The notes below the pieces were generated by a model. That model was not told where the DNA came from. It did no database searches and saw only the letters and a list, made by a program, of their open reading frames with translations. From NCBI RefSeq assembly GCF_016757735.1, contig NZ_CP068439.1, positions 1,798,001-1,862,000 on the forward strand: a stretch of DNA of 64,000 bases, in the 5' to 3' direction. This document shows positions 1 through 8,270 of the stretch, in pieces. The position numbers were made by a program, and so were the translations under genes. Source of the DNA: Aequorivita iocasae (lineage in GTDB: Bacteria; Bacteroidota; Bacteroidia; Flavobacteriales; Flavobacteriaceae). Positions within the stretch are counted from its first letter, which is position 1. Every line of letters begins with the position of its first letter.

Positions 1-1
1 A

Positions 2-2278
2 CTCATAAAACGCTACGGTGCCGCGGTAATCGTAATGGCTTTTGATGAAGTGGGCCAAGCTGACAATTACGAAAGAAGAATTGAAATCGCCAAACGCTCC
101 TATGATATTTTGGTGAATCAGGTAAAATTCGCTCCCGAAGACATCATTTTCGATTTGAATATTTTCCCCGTGGCAACGGGAATGGATGAGCACAGAAAAA
201 ACGCTGTAGATTTTATCGAGGCTACGCGCTGGGTTCGCGAAAATCTGCCACACGTGAGTGTGAGTGGTGGCGTGAGCAATGTTTCCTTTAGTTTCCGTGG
301 GAATGATCCCGTTCGGGAGGCGATGCATTCCGTGTTTTTGTACCACGCCATTAAAGCGGGAATGAACATTGGGATTGTAAATCCGGCGATGTTGGAGGTG
401 TACGATAACATTCCGAAAGATTTATTGGAACGCGTGGAGGACGTAATGCTCAACCGTCGCGATGATGCTACGGAACGTTTACTCGATTTTGCCGAAACCG
501 TAAAAGGAACGGCAAAGGAAAGTAAAATCGATTTGTCATGGCGGGAAGAACCGTTGCAAGACCGTATTACGAGAGCGTTGGTAAAAGGAATTGATGAATT
601 TATTTTAGAAGATATCGAGGAAGCGCGTCAAAGCGTGTCAAAACCCATTGAAGTCATCGAGGGTCATTTAATGACTGGAATGAATGTGGTTGGCGACCTT
701 TTCGGAAGCGGAAAAATGTTTTTGCCACAAGTGGTGAAATCTGCGCGAGTAATGAAAAAAGCAGTAGCGTACTTGCTTCCATACATCGAAGAAGAAAAAC
801 TTAAAAACCCACAAATTGGAGATTCCAAAAATGCAGGGAAAGTGTTGATGGCCACTGTTAAGGGCGACGTTCATGACATTGGGAAAAATATTGTAGGCGT
901 TGTTTTGGCCTGCAACAATTATGAAATTATCGATTTAGGCGTTATGGTTCCACCTGAAAAAATAATAGCAACGGCGAAGGAAGAAAATGTGGATGCAATT
1001 GGCTTGAGCGGTTTGATAACACCGTCATTGGACGAAATGGTCTTTTTGGCCAAGGAAATGCAACGCCAAAATTTCAAAGTACCTCTTTTAATTGGCGGGG
1101 CTACAACAAGCAAAGCGCACACGGCGGTTAAAATAGACCCCGAATACGAATGTGCTGTGGTGCATATAAACGATGCTTCCCGGGCGGTAACCGTTGTAGG
1201 CGATTTGTTAAAAAAGGAAAGTTCGGTTTCATATAAAGAAAACTTGAAAAAAGAATACGATAATTTCCGAAAGGATTTTCTGAAAAGACAAAGAGTAAAA
1301 ACCTATATATCAATTGAAGAAGCTCGAAAAAATAAGTTTCAAATTAATTGGAAAACTTCGGAAATTAAAAAGCCGAACCAATTGGGCGTGCAGATTTTGA
1401 AGGATTTTGATTTGAATATTTTGAAAGATTATATCGATTGGACACCCTTTTTCCGAAGTTGGGAGCTGCACGGAAGGTTTCCAAATATTTTGAAGGATGA
1501 AATTGTAGGCAAACAAGCAACCGAATTATTTGCTGATGCACAAAAAATGCTCGATAAAATAATTTCAGAGAAACTCTTGGAAGCACGCGCCGTTTTTGGA
1601 ATTTTTGAGGCGAATACTGTAAATGATGATGATATAACAATTCAAAATTCAGAATTCAGAATTCAAAATTATTTTTTCCGAACGCTACGCCAACAATCAC
1701 AAAAAGCCGCTGGAAAACCGAATCTTGCCTTAGCCGATTTTATTGCGCCAAAGGAAACAGGAATTCAGGATTATATTGGTTGTTTCTGTGTAAGTACTGG
1801 TTTTGGTACTGCTGAATTGGCTTCAAAATATGAGAAAGAGCACGACGATTACAATGCCATAATGGTAAAAGCTTTGGCAGACCGTTTGGCAGAGGCTTTT
1901 GCGGAATTTCTTCACAAAAAAGTGCGGACAGAATTTTGGGGTTACGCTTCCGAAGAAAATCTTTCCAATGAAGATTTAATTTCAGAAAAATACAAAGGAA
2001 TTCGTCCCGCGCCGGGCTATCCCGCTTGTCCCGATCATTTGGAAAAAATCACTATTTGGGAAGTTTTAGAAGTAAAGGAAAACATAGGTGTGGAACTTAC
2101 CGAAAGCTTGGCAATGTGGCCGGCGGCTTCGGTTTCGGGATATTATTATGCAAATCCCGAGGCGCGCTATTTCGGTCTTGGAAAAATTAAGGAAGACCAA
2201 GTAAAAGATTTCGCAAAGAGGAAAAATATAAATTTAGAAGAAGCCACGAATTGGCTGAAAACAAATTTGGCGGACTAG
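2..2278 (+). CDS. metH: Cobalamin-dependent methionine synthase, C-terminal part (5' end outside window)
   Basis: Transfers the methyl group of 5-methyl-tetrahydrofolate through cobalamin to homocysteine, giving methionine. The reading frame is open from base 2, so the gene starts upstream; the ATG at 35 is internal. Numbering from that ATG, the pterin-binding domain covers about 1-150, the B12 cap helices about 180-260, the B12 Rossmann domain follows with the histidine motif DVHDIG near 278-283, and the AdoMet reactivation domain covers about 430-747 with [12 protein letters not shown] near 655. Flavobacteria usually carry the homocysteine-binding half as a separate gene, so this is probably the pterin/B12/activation polypeptide (family knowledge, not visible here). 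An in-frame heptamer repeat at 1639-1671 lies in the activation domain. metF follows, so this is a methyl-cycle locus. Confidence 0.95.
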   Translation, partial: LIKRYGAAVIVMAFDEVGQADNYERRIEIAKRSYDILVNQVKFAPEDIIFDLNIFPVATGMDEHRKNAVDFIEATRWVRENLPHVSVSGGVSNVSFSFRGNDPVREAMHSVFLYHAIKAGMNIGIVNPAMLEVYDNIPKDLLERVEDVMLNRRDDATERLLDFAETVKGTAKESKIDLSWREEPLQDRITRALVKGIDEFILEDIEEARQSVSKPIEVIEGHLMTGMNVVGDLFGSGKMFLPQVVKSARVMKKAVAYLLPYIEEEKLKNPQIGDSKNAGKVLMATVKGDVHDIGKNIVGVVLACNNYEIIDLGVMVPPEKIIATAKEENVDAIGLSGLITPSLDEMVFLAKEMQRQNFKVPLLIGGATTSKAHTAVKIDPEYECAVVHINDASRAVTVVGDLLKKESSVSYKENLKKEYDNFRKDFLKRQRVKTYISIEEARKNKFQINWKTSEIKKPNQLGVQILKDFDLNILKDYIDWTPFFRSWELHGRFPNILKDEIVGKQATELFADAQKMLDKIISEKLLEARAVFGIFEANTVNDDDITIQNSEFRIQNYFFRTLRQQSQKAAGKPNLALADFIAPKETGIQDYIGCFCVSTGFGTAELASKYEKEHDDYNAIMVKALADRLAEAFAEFLHKKVRTEFWGYASEENLSNEDLISEKYKGIRPAPGYPACPDHLEKITIWEVLEVKENIGVELTESLAMWPAASVSGYYYANPEARYFGLGKIKEDQVKDFAKRKNINLEEATNWLKTNLAD
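1639..1671 (+). repeat. 7-bp tandem repeat inside metH
   Basis: Four consecutive heptamers AATTCAA, AATTCAG, AATTCAG, AATTCAA plus a partial fifth copy lie within the metH reading frame. They encode the stretch around QNSEFRIQN, before the conserved FRTLRQQ segment. Because the unit is 7 bp, loss or gain of one copy would shift the frame. Confidence 0.85.
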
Positions 2279-2279
2279 T

Positions 2280-2313
2280 CCCCTCCCTGCCCTCCCCAAA
2301 GGGGAGAGGGGGC
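2280..2313. repeat. REP-like palindrome, copy 1 of an inverted pair
   Basis: A C/G-rich element with the hairpin CTCCCC-AAA-GGGGAG (2292-2297 with 2301-2306), starting right after the metH stop codon. It resembles the reverse complement of the element at 2353-2388, so the two form an inverted pair. In Bacteroidota such elements are commonly dispersed in intergenic DNA (family knowledge). It may also help end metH transcripts, but no long T-run follows. Confidence 0.6.
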
Positions 2314-2352
2314 AAATAATATAAAATCGATAATTAAAATAAAAATCCCAAA

Positions 2353-2388
2353 AGCTCCCTCTCCTTAGGAGAGGGTTGGGGAGAGGAC
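2353..2388. repeat. REP-like palindrome, copy 2, just before metF
   Basis: The stem CCCTCTCC-TTA-GGAGAGGG (2357-2364 with 2368-2375) is followed by GTTGGGGAGAGG. The element ends two bases before the metF ATG at 2391, so it forms the 5' leader of metF and could mask its start. Confidence 0.6.
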
Positions 2389-2390
2389 TT

Positions 2391-3347
2391 ATGAAAGTAA
2401 CCGAACACATAAAAAACGGCAACGGAAAAACACAGTTTTCGTTCGAGATTTTACCGCCTTTAAAGGGCGAAAATATCCATTCCATTTTTGAAAATATTGA
2501 TCCTTTGATGGAGTTTCAGCCGCCCTACATAAACGTAACCTATCATCGTGAGGAATACGTTTTTAAGGAATTAAAAAATGGTTTAATAGAAAAGAAAATC
2601 GTTCGTAAACGTCCTGGAACGGTGGGAATTTGTGCCGCAATTCAAAACAAATATGATGTGGATGCCGTACCACACATTCTTTGCGGCGGATTTACGAAAG
2701 AAGAAACCGAAAATTTTTTGATAGACCTTCAGTTTTTGGGAATTGACAATGTTATGGCTTTGCGAGGCGATGCCGTAAAAAGTGAAACCTATTTCACACC
2801 CAATAAAAATGGCCACAAGTATGCCTGCGATCTTGTTTCACAAATAAATTCGATGAACAAGGGCCAATATCTCGATGATGAACTTCAACATACTTTTCCG
2901 ACCGATTTTTGTGTGGGTGTAGCTGGCTATCCCGAAAAACATATGGAAGCGCCAAGTAGCGAGAGCGATATCCATTTCCTAAAAAAGAAAATTAAGAATG
3001 GTGCGGGATATATAGTGACACAGATGTTTTTCGACAATGAAAAATATTTCAAATTTGTGGAAAAATGCAGAGCAGAGGGCATTATCGTTCCTATTATTCC
3101 CGGCTTAAAACCCATTGCAGTGAAATCGCATCTCAATTTAATTCCACATCGCTTTAAAGTGGATTTGCCCGATGCGTTGGTAATGGAAGTGGTAAAGGCA
3201 AAAGATAATAAAGCCGTTCGGCAGATTGGGATTGATTGGTGCGTAAAGCAAAGCAAAGAACTTGTAAAAGCGGGAGTGCCTTTTCTTCATTATTATTCTA
3301 TGGGGAAAAGCAGCAATATTAAAGAAATTGCTTCGCAAGTATTTTAA
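2391..3347 (+). CDS. metF: Methylenetetrahydrofolate reductase
   Basis: A 318-residue flavoprotein that reduces 5,10-methylene-THF to 5-methyl-THF, the methyl donor used by the upstream MetH. The N-terminus KTQFSFEILPPLKGENIHSI is the family opening, with the conserved FEI(L)PP motif of the TIM barrel. VMALRGDAVK and the later IIPGLKPIA match family strands near the active site. I chose the ATG at 2391; an in-frame TTG at 2376 lies inside the REP-like element and would add only MGRGL. It is probably cotranscribed with metH, with the REP-like pair lying between the two genes. Confidence 0.95.
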   Translation: MKVTEHIKNGNGKTQFSFEILPPLKGENIHSIFENIDPLMEFQPPYINVTYHREEYVFKELKNGLIEKKIVRKRPGTVGICAAIQNKYDVDAVPHILCGGFTKEETENFLIDLQFLGIDNVMALRGDAVKSETYFTPNKNGHKYACDLVSQINSMNKGQYLDDELQHTFPTDFCVGVAGYPEKHMEAPSSESDIHFLKKKIKNGAGYIVTQMFFDNEKYFKFVEKCRAEGIIVPIIPGLKPIAVKSHLNLIPHRFKVDLPDALVMEVVKAKDNKAVRQIGIDWCVKQSKELVKAGVPFLHYYSMGKSSNIKEIASQVF

Positions 3348-3367
3348 GATTGTTTTATTTTGCGGTA

Positions 3368-4462
3368 ATGTCCCGAATTGCGTTTTTAGTGGTTTTTCTC
3401 ACAACTTCTTTTGTTTTTTCACAGGAAAAAAACAAGGATTTTTTTGTGGACGCCAATTATTTCTACGGAACCATTCTTCGGCACAATAAGGATATTTCAC
3501 ATTTGGTAAAAGCCCATCCCGATGGTTTTATTATTGGTTTTAACCGAAAAACCTACGGAGCCGAACGATGGCAACAGGAATATAACTATCCCGATTGGGG
3601 TTTTTCTTTCGTGCATCAAAATGCGCATTACGATGTTTTGGGTGAAAATTATGGGCTGTACGGGCATTTCAATTTTTACTTTTTAAAGCGAAATCTTTTT
3701 TTCCGAATAGGGCAGGGTATTGCATACAATACCAATCCGTTTGACTTAGAAACCAATTTTAAAAATAATGCTTACGGTACCCGTTTGTTGAGTTCAACCT
3801 ATTTGATGCTGAATTACAACAAGCAAAATCTTTTCAAAAACTTCGGGGTTCAGGCGGGGATTGCTTTAGTGCATTATTCAAATGGAAATTTTAAGGCGCC
3901 AAATTCCAGTACAAATGCGTTCACTCTAAATGTTGGTGTGCAATATTCCGTTGCCGATGAAAGAAATCCGGAATACATTTCCGATTCACTTTCGAATAAA
4001 ATTACAGAACCTATAAAATACAACTTTGTGCTTCGCGGCGGTTTGAATGAAAGTGATTATTTAAACCTGGGCCAGCATCCCTTTTTTGTTGTTTCTGCCT
4101 TTGCAGACAAGCGGTTGAGCTATAAAAGTACGATTCAGTTGGGCGCAGATTTTTTTTATTTACCATTTCTGAAAAAGGAAATAGAATACCTTTCCGTTGC
4201 TTTTCCCAGTTTTGGCGTAAAAGGCGATGAAGATTTTAAGCGGGTGGGAATTTTTGCCGGTCACGAACTTCGAATCAACCAATTGGCAGTGGTTTCACAA
4301 GCCGGATATTACGTTTATTATCCCTACGATTTTGAAGGACGAACTTATTTTCGCGCGGGGTTGAAATATTATTTTACTGATAAGCTTTTCACTGCAATCA
4401 CATTAAAATCACATGGAGCGAAAGTGGAAGGCGTTGAATTTGGTGTAGGAATTAGAATATAG
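3368..4462 (+). CDS. PagL-like acyloxyacyl hydrolase family outer-membrane protein, cassette copy 1
   Basis: A 364-residue predicted outer-membrane barrel with signal peptide MSRIAFLVVFLTTSFVFSQ. The motif HYSNGNFKAPN matches the His-x-Ser signature of the PagL/acyloxyacyl hydrolase family, which removes ester-linked acyl chains from lipid A. It is about twice as long as Pseudomonas PagL; the C-terminal half is further beta-strand-rich sequence. The start is the ATG at 3368; a TTG at 3350 would precede the signal peptide. A DUF2807 lipoprotein follows 3 bp downstream, and the same gene pair recurs at 5246-7133. Function is inferred from the family motif only. Confidence 0.75.
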   Translation: MSRIAFLVVFLTTSFVFSQEKNKDFFVDANYFYGTILRHNKDISHLVKAHPDGFIIGFNRKTYGAERWQQEYNYPDWGFSFVHQNAHYDVLGENYGLYGHFNFYFLKRNLFFRIGQGIAYNTNPFDLETNFKNNAYGTRLLSSTYLMLNYNKQNLFKNFGVQAGIALVHYSNGNFKAPNSSTNAFTLNVGVQYSVADERNPEYISDSLSNKITEPIKYNFVLRGGLNESDYLNLGQHPFFVVSAFADKRLSYKSTIQLGADFFYLPFLKKEIEYLSVAFPSFGVKGDEDFKRVGIFAGHELRINQLAVVSQAGYYVYYPYDFEGRTYFRAGLKYYFTDKLFTAITLKSHGAKVEGVEFGVGIRI

Positions 4463-4465
4463 TTT

Positions 4466-5218
4466 ATGAAGAAATTGGTATGTATGGTATTGGTTTTTTT
4501 GTTGCTTTCGTGCGATTCCGAAAACGGGTGGGATTGTGTGCAAGCGGCAGGAGATTCAATTTCCAAAGAATATGTTGTTTCAGATTTTTCAAAAATCAGG
4601 ATTGAGGACGATGTGACATTATATTTGAAACAGGGCGATTCTACAAAAATAATTCTTGAAACCGGCGAAAACCTCTTGAGCGATATTTTCGTAAGGGTTG
4701 AAGGAAATACTTTGGTGGTGAAAGATAGAAATGCTTGCAATCTGGTTCGCGATTACGGAATTACAAAAGTTTTTGTAACAGCGTCGAACATCACAGAAAT
4801 CAGGAATAGTTCAGCTTACGATGTAATTGGTGAAGGCATTTTACATTTTCCAAAGCTTACTTTAGTCAGCAATAGCAGTGCCGGGCCAGAAAACATACGT
4901 AAAAGTGGCGATTTTTATTTGAATTTGAACGTTGAGGAATTTCAGGTAGCAGCCAATGGGCAGAGCGTTTTTTATATTTCGGGAAAGGCTGGCAAGGCCA
5001 ATATAAATTTTGCGGACGAATTTCCACGTTTTGAAGGCAAAGATTTTCTAATTGATGAACTTAATGTTTTCCAAAGAAGTGCTAACAAAATGATTGTAAA
5101 TCCACAACAAAGTATCGTCGGAAAAATCGTGGCAACGGGCGACATTATTAGCCACAATCGCCCGCAGTTGGTAGATGTAAAAGAATTATTCACGGGCAGG
5201 CTATTATTTAAAGATTAG
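4466..5218 (+). CDS. DUF2807 (GIN-domain) lipoprotein, cassette copy 1
   Basis: A 250-residue lipoprotein. The signal peptide ends at lipobox LLLSC (Cys16) and is followed by SENGWDC. The rest looks like a DUF2807/head-GIN-type right-handed beta fold: repeated short strands with motifs such as FSKIRIEDDVTLYLKQGD and ILETGENLL, typical of that family in Bacteroidota. The biochemical role is unknown. It starts 3 bp after the PagL-like gene, so the two are translationally close. Its paralogue lies at 6384-7133; both share ETGENL, CNLVRDY and ISxNRP near the end. Confidence 0.7.
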   Translation: MKKLVCMVLVFLLLSCDSENGWDCVQAAGDSISKEYVVSDFSKIRIEDDVTLYLKQGDSTKIILETGENLLSDIFVRVEGNTLVVKDRNACNLVRDYGITKVFVTASNITEIRNSSAYDVIGEGILHFPKLTLVSNSSAGPENIRKSGDFYLNLNVEEFQVAANGQSVFYISGKAGKANINFADEFPRFEGKDFLIDELNVFQRSANKMIVNPQQSIVGKIVATGDIISHNRPQLVDVKELFTGRLLFKD

Positions 5219-5245
5219 TTTATCTTTACTGGCGTTGAAAAAAAT

Positions 5246-6355
5246 ATGAAGCACCTTCTTTCCGTAATTTCAGTCCTATTTATAAGTCTTTCGCTTTTTT
5301 CACAAGAAGAAGAATTGAAACCAATTTCACTGGAGGCAGATTTTTTCTACGGAAGTATTCTGGAGCACAATCCGGATATTGAGCACTTAATTACCGGACA
5401 TCCCACAGGGTTTATTCTTTCCTTTAATCGAAAAACCTATGGGTTTAATGAATGGGAACGTCGCTATAATTATCCAGATTGGGGTTTTACGGTTGCTTAC
5501 CAAAGCATGCACAACAAATATTTGGGAGATGTTGTGGGAGCATATGGACATATTAACTGGTATTTTTTAAACAGACATTTTATGCTTCGCGTGGGCCAGG
5601 GAATTGCCTGTGCTGCCACTCCGTATGATGCTGTAAACAATTTTGATAACAATGCCTACGGGACATATTTATTGAGTACCACATTGTTAAAAGGGAATTT
5701 TGTACGCGAAAATATTTGGAAAGGTCTTGGTTTTCACGCTGGTTTCACTGTTATCCATTATAGTAACGCAAATTTTAAGGCGCCAAACAACAGTACAAAT
5801 ACTTTTGCGCTGAACGCTGGGGTAAGTTATCAGTTGGGTTATAAAGAATTTCCAGAATATATAAAAAAAGAAGATTCGCTTAGCAGAACACACGCTGAGC
5901 GTGTAAAGTTCAATTTTGCCTTTCGGACTGGCGTTAATGAAAGTGATGTGGTTGGGCTCGGGCAGGAACCCTTTTATGTAGCTTCATTTTTTGCCGATAA
6001 ACGCATAAACTATAAAAGCACATTTACCGCTGGGGTAGATGTTTTCTTTTCTACTTTTTTAAAGGAATTGATCAATTATCGCTCTATCGCTTACCCTGAA
6101 GACGGTCTTTCTGGTGATGAAGATTACAAGCGGGTTGGGGTTTTTGTGGGTCACGAATGGCGTTTCAATAAAGTGGCCTTTGTTTCGCAGTTAGGGTATT
6201 ATGTATATTGGCCCTATGAATTTGAAAACCGAGTTTATAACCGTTTGGGGTTGAAAAGATATTTTTTCAGTGATAAGGTATTTGCCGCGGTAACCGTTCA
6301 TGCGCATTGGGCGAAGGCCGAAGCTGTGGAATTTGGCGTTGGTTACCGATTGTAA
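5246..6355 (+). CDS. PagL-like acyloxyacyl hydrolase family outer-membrane protein, cassette copy 2
   Basis: A 369-residue paralogue of the gene at 3368. It has signal peptide MKHLLSVISVLFISLSLFSQ and shares FYGSILEHNPDI, NRKTYG, YNYPDWGF, NNAYGT, LLST and HYSNANFKAPN, which holds the His-x-Ser signature. The C-terminus again reads VEFGVGYRL, against VEFGVGIRI in copy 1, ending in a beta strand with terminal hydrophobic residues. Conservation of the catalytic signature in both copies argues that both are active. Lipid A deacylation is inferred from the family. Confidence 0.75.
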   Translation: MKHLLSVISVLFISLSLFSQEEELKPISLEADFFYGSILEHNPDIEHLITGHPTGFILSFNRKTYGFNEWERRYNYPDWGFTVAYQSMHNKYLGDVVGAYGHINWYFLNRHFMLRVGQGIACAATPYDAVNNFDNNAYGTYLLSTTLLKGNFVRENIWKGLGFHAGFTVIHYSNANFKAPNNSTNTFALNAGVSYQLGYKEFPEYIKKEDSLSRTHAERVKFNFAFRTGVNESDVVGLGQEPFYVASFFADKRINYKSTFTAGVDVFFSTFLKELINYRSIAYPEDGLSGDEDYKRVGVFVGHEWRFNKVAFVSQLGYYVYWPYEFENRVYNRLGLKRYFFSDKVFAAVTVHAHWAKAEAVEFGVGYRL

Positions 6356-6383
6356 AATTCTGAAATTTTCAGAAATAATAAAT

Positions 6384-7133
6384 ATGAAGAATTTAGTTTA
6401 CGCTTTATTGATTTTGTTTTTTGCTGGATGTAGTTCAGATTCGGGCTGGAACTGTATCCAGACATCCGGAGATATTGTACAGAAAGAAGTTATGGTACCT
6501 TCATTTACCAAAATATTGGTATGGGAACGTACCAAAGTATTCATCCAGCAGGGTGACGTTCAAAAAGTAATTATTGAAACTGGCGAAAATTTAATGAACG
6601 ATGTGGAGGTTTCGGTAACCGACGGGATGCTTGAAATTCACAACAATAATAGTTGCAATTTGGTTCGCGATTATGAGCTTACAAAAGTTTATATAACATC
6701 CCCTAATATTTCTGAAATTAGAAGCAGCACCGGTTATGCTATTGAAAGCATCGGGGTACTTAATTACCCTTCATTGACACTTTTATCCGAAGACCAACAG
6801 AACGAAGATCAGTATCACATTGACGGTGATTTTAAATTGAATTTGAATGTACAAAGTTTGAGTGTTGTGGCAAACGGACTCTCCAAATTTTATTTAAAGG
6901 GAAGTGCAACAAACACCAATTTTGGTCTGTACGCGGGCGATTGCCGAATTTTTGCTGAAAATTTAACTGTACAAAATCTATATGTTTATCATCGAAGTAC
7001 AGGTGAAATGGTAGTAAATCCACAACTGGCCATTCGCGGCAAGATTGTGAGTTTGGGTAACGTTATTTCCAAAAACAGACCTTCAATCGTTGAGGTTGAA
7101 GAGCTCTATCGCGGCAAGCTTATTTTTGAATAG
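6384..7133 (+). CDS. DUF2807 (GIN-domain) lipoprotein, cassette copy 2
   Basis: A 249-residue lipoprotein with signal peptide MKNLVYALLILFFAGC (Cys16) followed by SSDSGWNC, parallel to the first copy. It shares IIETGENLMNDVEV, NSCNLVRDYELTKVYI and the terminal ISKNRPSIVEVEELYRGKL. The start is the ATG at 6384; the frame is open to 6300, but that part overlaps the upstream gene and would place the signal peptide internally. Its last 14 bp overlap the end of the convergent gldA gene. Function unknown. Confidence 0.7.
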   Translation: MKNLVYALLILFFAGCSSDSGWNCIQTSGDIVQKEVMVPSFTKILVWERTKVFIQQGDVQKVIIETGENLMNDVEVSVTDGMLEIHNNNSCNLVRDYELTKVYITSPNISEIRSSTGYAIESIGVLNYPSLTLLSEDQQNEDQYHIDGDFKLNLNVQSLSVVANGLSKFYLKGSATNTNFGLYAGDCRIFAENLTVQNLYVYHRSTGEMVVNPQLAIRGKIVSLGNVISKNRPSIVEVEELYRGKLIFE

Positions 7134-8019
7134 TCAATTCAGAAAACAATTTTTCTAGCGTAGTGTTTTTTTGGTGTAGCTGAAGAATCTTTAAGCCATT
7201 ATCGTGCGCAAAATCAAACACTTTTCCGCGCATATCCTGCTCGGTTTCAAAGTAAAGCTGATACACAAAACCGATGGAGTTTTCAACTTTTTGAATCTTC
7301 GGAAGCTGTTGCAGTGCCACTTCTTCCACACGATAATCAAATTCCACTTCAATAATCTGTTGCTGATTATTTTTTAAATCTGAAAGTTTTTTATCGAGCA
7401 CTATTTCGCCTTTGTTTATAATTATTACGCGATCGCAAATGGCTTCCACTTCCTGCATGATGTGGGTGGATAGCAAAACCGTTTTTTCCTTCCCCACGTT
7501 TTTTATAAGCTGACGGATTTCAATCAATTGATTTGGGTCCAAACCGGTTGTTGGTTCATCTAAAATCAAGACTTCGGGGTCGTGCAACAGTGCATTTGCA
7601 AGCCCAACCCGTTGGCGATACCCTTTTGAAAGTTGTCCGATTTTTTTGTTCGCTTCGGGCGTTAAACCGGTTTTTTCAATAACGCTTTCAACTTCCTTTT
7701 TGGGAATATTGTAGATTCCCGCATTAAAAAGAAGGTATTCGCGAACGTACATATCCAAATAAAGTGGGTTGTGTTCCGGCAGATAGCCAACGCTTTTTTT
7801 TACGGAAATATCATCCTTCGTTACTTCAAAACCATTCACGATCGCCACACCTTCCGAAGCGGGAAGAAAGGTGGTCAAAATTTTCATCATTGTGGATTTT
7901 CCAGCGCCGTTAGGACCCAGAAATCCTACAATTTCCCCTTTTTCAATGGTGAAGGAAACCTTGTTAAGCGCTTTTTGTTCGCCGTAGGTTTTGGTTATAT
8001 TTTCTACTTGTATCGACAT
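7120..8019 (-). CDS. gldA: Gliding-motility ABC transporter ATPase GldA
   Basis: A 299-residue ABC ATPase with Walker A GPNGAGKST (about 35-43), signature LSKGYRQR, Walker B VLILDEPTTGLD and H-loop STH. The opening MSIQVENITKTYGEQKALN and the length match flavobacterial GldA, which works with membrane partners GldF and GldG in gliding and protein export; neither partner is in this window. A generic ABC-2 type exporter ATPase is the alternative, but gldB and gldC at 29.8-31.1 kb make GldA the better name. The gene is convergent with, and overlaps by 14 bp, the DUF2807 gene. Confidence 0.85.
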   Translation of the reverse strand: MSIQVENITKTYGEQKALNKVSFTIEKGEIVGFLGPNGAGKSTMMKILTTFLPASEGVAIVNGFEVTKDDISVKKSVGYLPEHNPLYLDMYVREYLLFNAGIYNIPKKEVESVIEKTGLTPEANKKIGQLSKGYRQRVGLANALLHDPEVLILDEPTTGLDPNQLIEIRQLIKNVGKEKTVLLSTHIMQEVEAICDRVIIINKGEIVLDKKLSDLKNNQQQIIEVEFDYRVEEVALQQLPKIQKVENSIGFVYQLYFETEQDMRGKVFDFAHDNGLKILQLHQKNTTLEKLFSELTIQK

Positions 8020-8032
8020 ATTTTCAGAATAG

Positions 8033-8040
8033 CAAAACTA
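8033..8040 (-). promoter_or_regulatory. Putative gldA promoter -7 box (TAGTTTTG)
   Basis: On the minus strand TAGTTTTG matches the Bacteroidota -7 consensus TAnnTTTG, 13 bases before the gldA ATG. No clear -33 TTG is visible at the usual distance. Confidence 0.5.
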
Positions 8041-8138
8041 CATAAATTTTCTTCTGAAGTGTTTATGCTTCGCGATTTAAAATTTTTCCTAAAACGTTTT
8101 CCGGCTCACAATTATTGGCTACTTTAGCGGCTATGATT

Positions 8139-8198
8139 ATGAAACCTATTTACAATTTTTCCAAAGCGTGGTGGCATATGTTCCAAAACATTCGCTAA
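8139..8198 (+). CDS. Putative aromatic-rich leader peptide of an attenuator
   Basis: A 19-codon ORF that reads MKPIYNFSKAWWHMFQNIR and then TAA (8196-8198); an ATG at 8133 would add two residues. Five of the 19 residues are aromatic, including adjacent Trp codons at 8169-8174. It ends 36 bases before an intrinsic terminator, and the gene behind that is the DAHP synthase-chorismate mutase. The peptide itself need not have a function: translation through Tyr, Phe and Trp codons would sense charged aromatic tRNAs. This is inference from architecture; no homologue is known to me. Confidence 0.65.
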   Translation: MKPIYNFSKAWWHMFQNIR

Positions 8199-8256
8199 TT
8201 GGGATTATTGTATTTTAAAATATACTTTTGAAAAGTCCCATTTTGGGGCTTTTTTT
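8181..8256 (+). promoter_or_regulatory. Putative ribosome-mediated attenuator of the DAHP synthase gene
   Basis: Four segments can pair in mutually exclusive ways. Segment 1, TTCCAA (8181-8186), pairs with segment 2, TTGGGA (8199-8204). TGGGATT (8200-8206, segment 2) pairs over 7 positions with AGTCCCA (8234-8240, segment 3). Segment 3, AGTCCC (8234-8239), pairs with segment 4, GGGGCT (8245-8250), as the terminator. Segment 1 lies in the leader codons just after Trp-Trp, and the leader stop abuts segment 2. A ribosome stalled at the Trp codons would cover segment 1 and favour 2:3 antitermination; one reaching the stop would cover 1 and 2 and allow termination. Confidence 0.65.
8231..8256 (+). 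terminator. Intrinsic terminator before the DAHP synthase gene
   Basis: The stem AGTCCC/GGGGCT (8234-8239 with 8245-8250) is extended by three A-T pairs, has the loop ATTTT and runs into seven T residues ending at 8256. It ends 14 bases before the ATG at 8271. No ordinary upstream gene on the plus strand needs it, so it most likely serves the attenuator. Confidence 0.8.
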
Positions 8257-8270
8257 ATGAAATTGACTTT

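Noticed and set aside
2376-2390. TTG start for metF
   Set aside because: It lies in the REP-like palindrome and adds non-conserved residues; ATG at 2391 fits the family.
7771-8127. 118-codon plus-strand frame overlapping gldA
   Set aside because: Most of it is antisense to gldA, and its tail lacks any recognisable domain. The only meaningful short ORF there is the leader peptide at 8139-8198.
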